Shown piece after piece: positions 63,146-64,000 of a stretch of 64,000 nt of DNA. The stretch comes from Methanospirillum purgamenti (GTDB taxonomy: Archaea; Halobacteriota; Methanomicrobia; Methanomicrobiales; Methanospirillaceae): assembly GCF_018502485.1 (NCBI RefSeq), contig NZ_CP075546.1; one strand, written 5' to 3'. Under the pieces are notes generated by a model that saw only the letters and a program-made list of their open reading frames with translations, was not told where the DNA came from and searched no databases. How positions within the stretch are numbered: position 1 is the stretch's first letter; the number at the start of each line of letters is the position of its first letter. A program made the translations under genes and the position numbers.

Positions 63146-64000
63146 TTATTGTTTCGGTTTATTCAGAGTGACCTTCGTGGTGTCTGAAAAAATGTTCTCA
63201 ACATCTTTATCAGTCAGGTCAATCCGATAGAACTTTTTATAAAAGCTCTTAATTTCATCTTTGATATCAAAGGAAACCGATTCCGGATATATGACACTCT
63301 GGAGCCAGAGAGTTCCGAGAATTGACTCAGGTACCGGAAGTTCCCAGCTCATGAGGTATTTCGGCATCCTGAAAACCTGCTTCTCCTTGACCGCTGAAAG
63401 AGACTGCCAGGCAGGGTCAGCCAGAATATCTTCTACACTAGCCGGGCAATAGGGAAGAAGGACGACAGAACTTGGGTTCCATTCGTATACCTGCTCCATG
63501 GTAACCGTATTATCTCCACCAGAAAGGCCCTTTGCTGCGTTTGATGCTCCGATAATCCGGGCAATTTCAGCTTCATAATAATCGTCGCCAAGTGTCTGGA
63601 GTGGGGACCGTTGACCAAAGTAAATACTCTTTCTTTGATCTTCAGAAATACTCTCTCCGGTCTCCTGTACGGAATTCATCTTCTGGTTGTAATAATCAAT
63701 AAACTCCTGGGCTTCTTTCTCCTTTCCAAAAATTTTTCCGACTATTTCATAACTTTTTACCAGATTTTCAGCCTCTTCAAGATCGATTTGTACCAGTGGG
63801 ATGGAAACTCTCTCAATATCATTATTGATTGACGTATAATCAATGGAGGAAATAACAAGCTCAGGTTTCAGTTTCATCAATTCCTCGAGATTAACATTTG
63901 TCTTACATCCGGGAGAGGGAAGGGATCCAAGTGTTGGCTGAGTCTTATTCACCAGATCTCTGTTCGCTGGTCCGATACAGGTTCCAACCAGTCTGTCATC
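63146..64000 (-). CDS. Metal-complex ABC transporter binding protein, 5' end outside window
   Basis: The frame is open to the right edge, so the N-terminus (probably with a signal peptide) is missing. Visible segments are of the siderophore/B12 binding type: DDRLVGTC, LGSLPSPGCKTNVNLEELMKLKPELVISS, LVQIDLEEAENLVKSYEIVGKIFGKEKEAQEFIDYYNQKM, then IIGASNAAKGLSGGDNTVTMEQVYEWNPSSVVLLPYCP. It has no adjacent permease here; the FecCD/FecE pair at 45834-47767 is the only such transporter in view. It precedes the radical-SAM gene by about 18 bases. Confidence 0.85.
   Translation of the reverse strand, partial: DDRLVGTCIGPANRDLVNKTQPTLGSLPSPGCKTNVNLEELMKLKPELVISSIDYTSINNDIERVSIPLVQIDLEEAENLVKSYEIVGKIFGKEKEAQEFIDYYNQKMNSVQETGESISEDQRKSIYFGQRSPLQTLGDDYYEAEIARIIGASNAAKGLSGGDNTVTMEQVYEWNPSSVVLLPYCPASVEDILADPAWQSLSAVKEKQVFRMPKYLMSWELPVPESILGTLWLQSVIYPESVSFDIKDEIKSFYKKFYRIDLTDKDVENIFSDTTKVTLNKPKQ

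Overview
The window reads as a chromosomal segment of a methanogenic archaeon of the order Methanomicrobiales, most like Methanospirillum. The basis is two F420-type formate dehydrogenase operons (fdhA-fdhB), FmdE, molbindins, many PAS-rich archaeal histidine kinases, AT-rich TATA-type promoters, GGTGA ribosome binding sites and moderate GC. The genus call is inference from recognised families; no 16S or other marker gene is present.

Layout. 1-3.4 kb: the end of a subtilisin-like surface protease, an IS4-type insertion sequence and a secreted protein. 3.4-8 kb: a cysteine-bearing membrane protein, an AAA ATPase of the DUF234 type, hisI, a RelE/ribbon-helix-helix toxin-antitoxin pair flanked by a 19-bp direct repeat, and hisG. 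8-23 kb: a sensory region with multi-PAS kinases, a secreted double solute-binding/Cache protein, a kinase-less PAS protein and one moeA. 23-29 kb: an efflux block (MFS, MATE, PadR, ABC-2 exporter, TetR). 29-37 kb: nudC, a flavodoxin-ferredoxin protein, modD with three operator-like repeats, a large REC-PAS kinase and a CNNM/CorC membrane protein.

37-64 kb is a molybdenum/tungsten and formate island. It holds two tandem fdhAB operons with structured leaders, fdhD, a FecCD-type ABC transporter, a reduced MoeA lacking the usual lid domain, DUF364, XdhC, a THEP1-like NTPase, two molbindins, modABC, FmdE, a frameshifted DUF4213 remnant, three SAM methyltransferases, and a radical-SAM enzyme fused to a solute-binding-like domain beside an orphan binding protein. 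Together they suggest oxyanion uptake (ModABC), storage (molbindins), insertion or sulfuration (MoeA, FdhD, XdhC) and use (FdhAB). The methyltransferases, DUF364, FecCD transporter and radical-SAM/binding-protein pair could form a second, undescribed metal-handling pathway.

The strongest unexplained signals are RNA-level: a four-way-junction cloverleaf in the leader of the first fdhA, ribosome-site-sequestering hairpins shared by both fdhA leaders, a candidate structured RNA at 37.3 kb and another at 60.7 kb. No tRNA, rRNA or CRISPR array was found.
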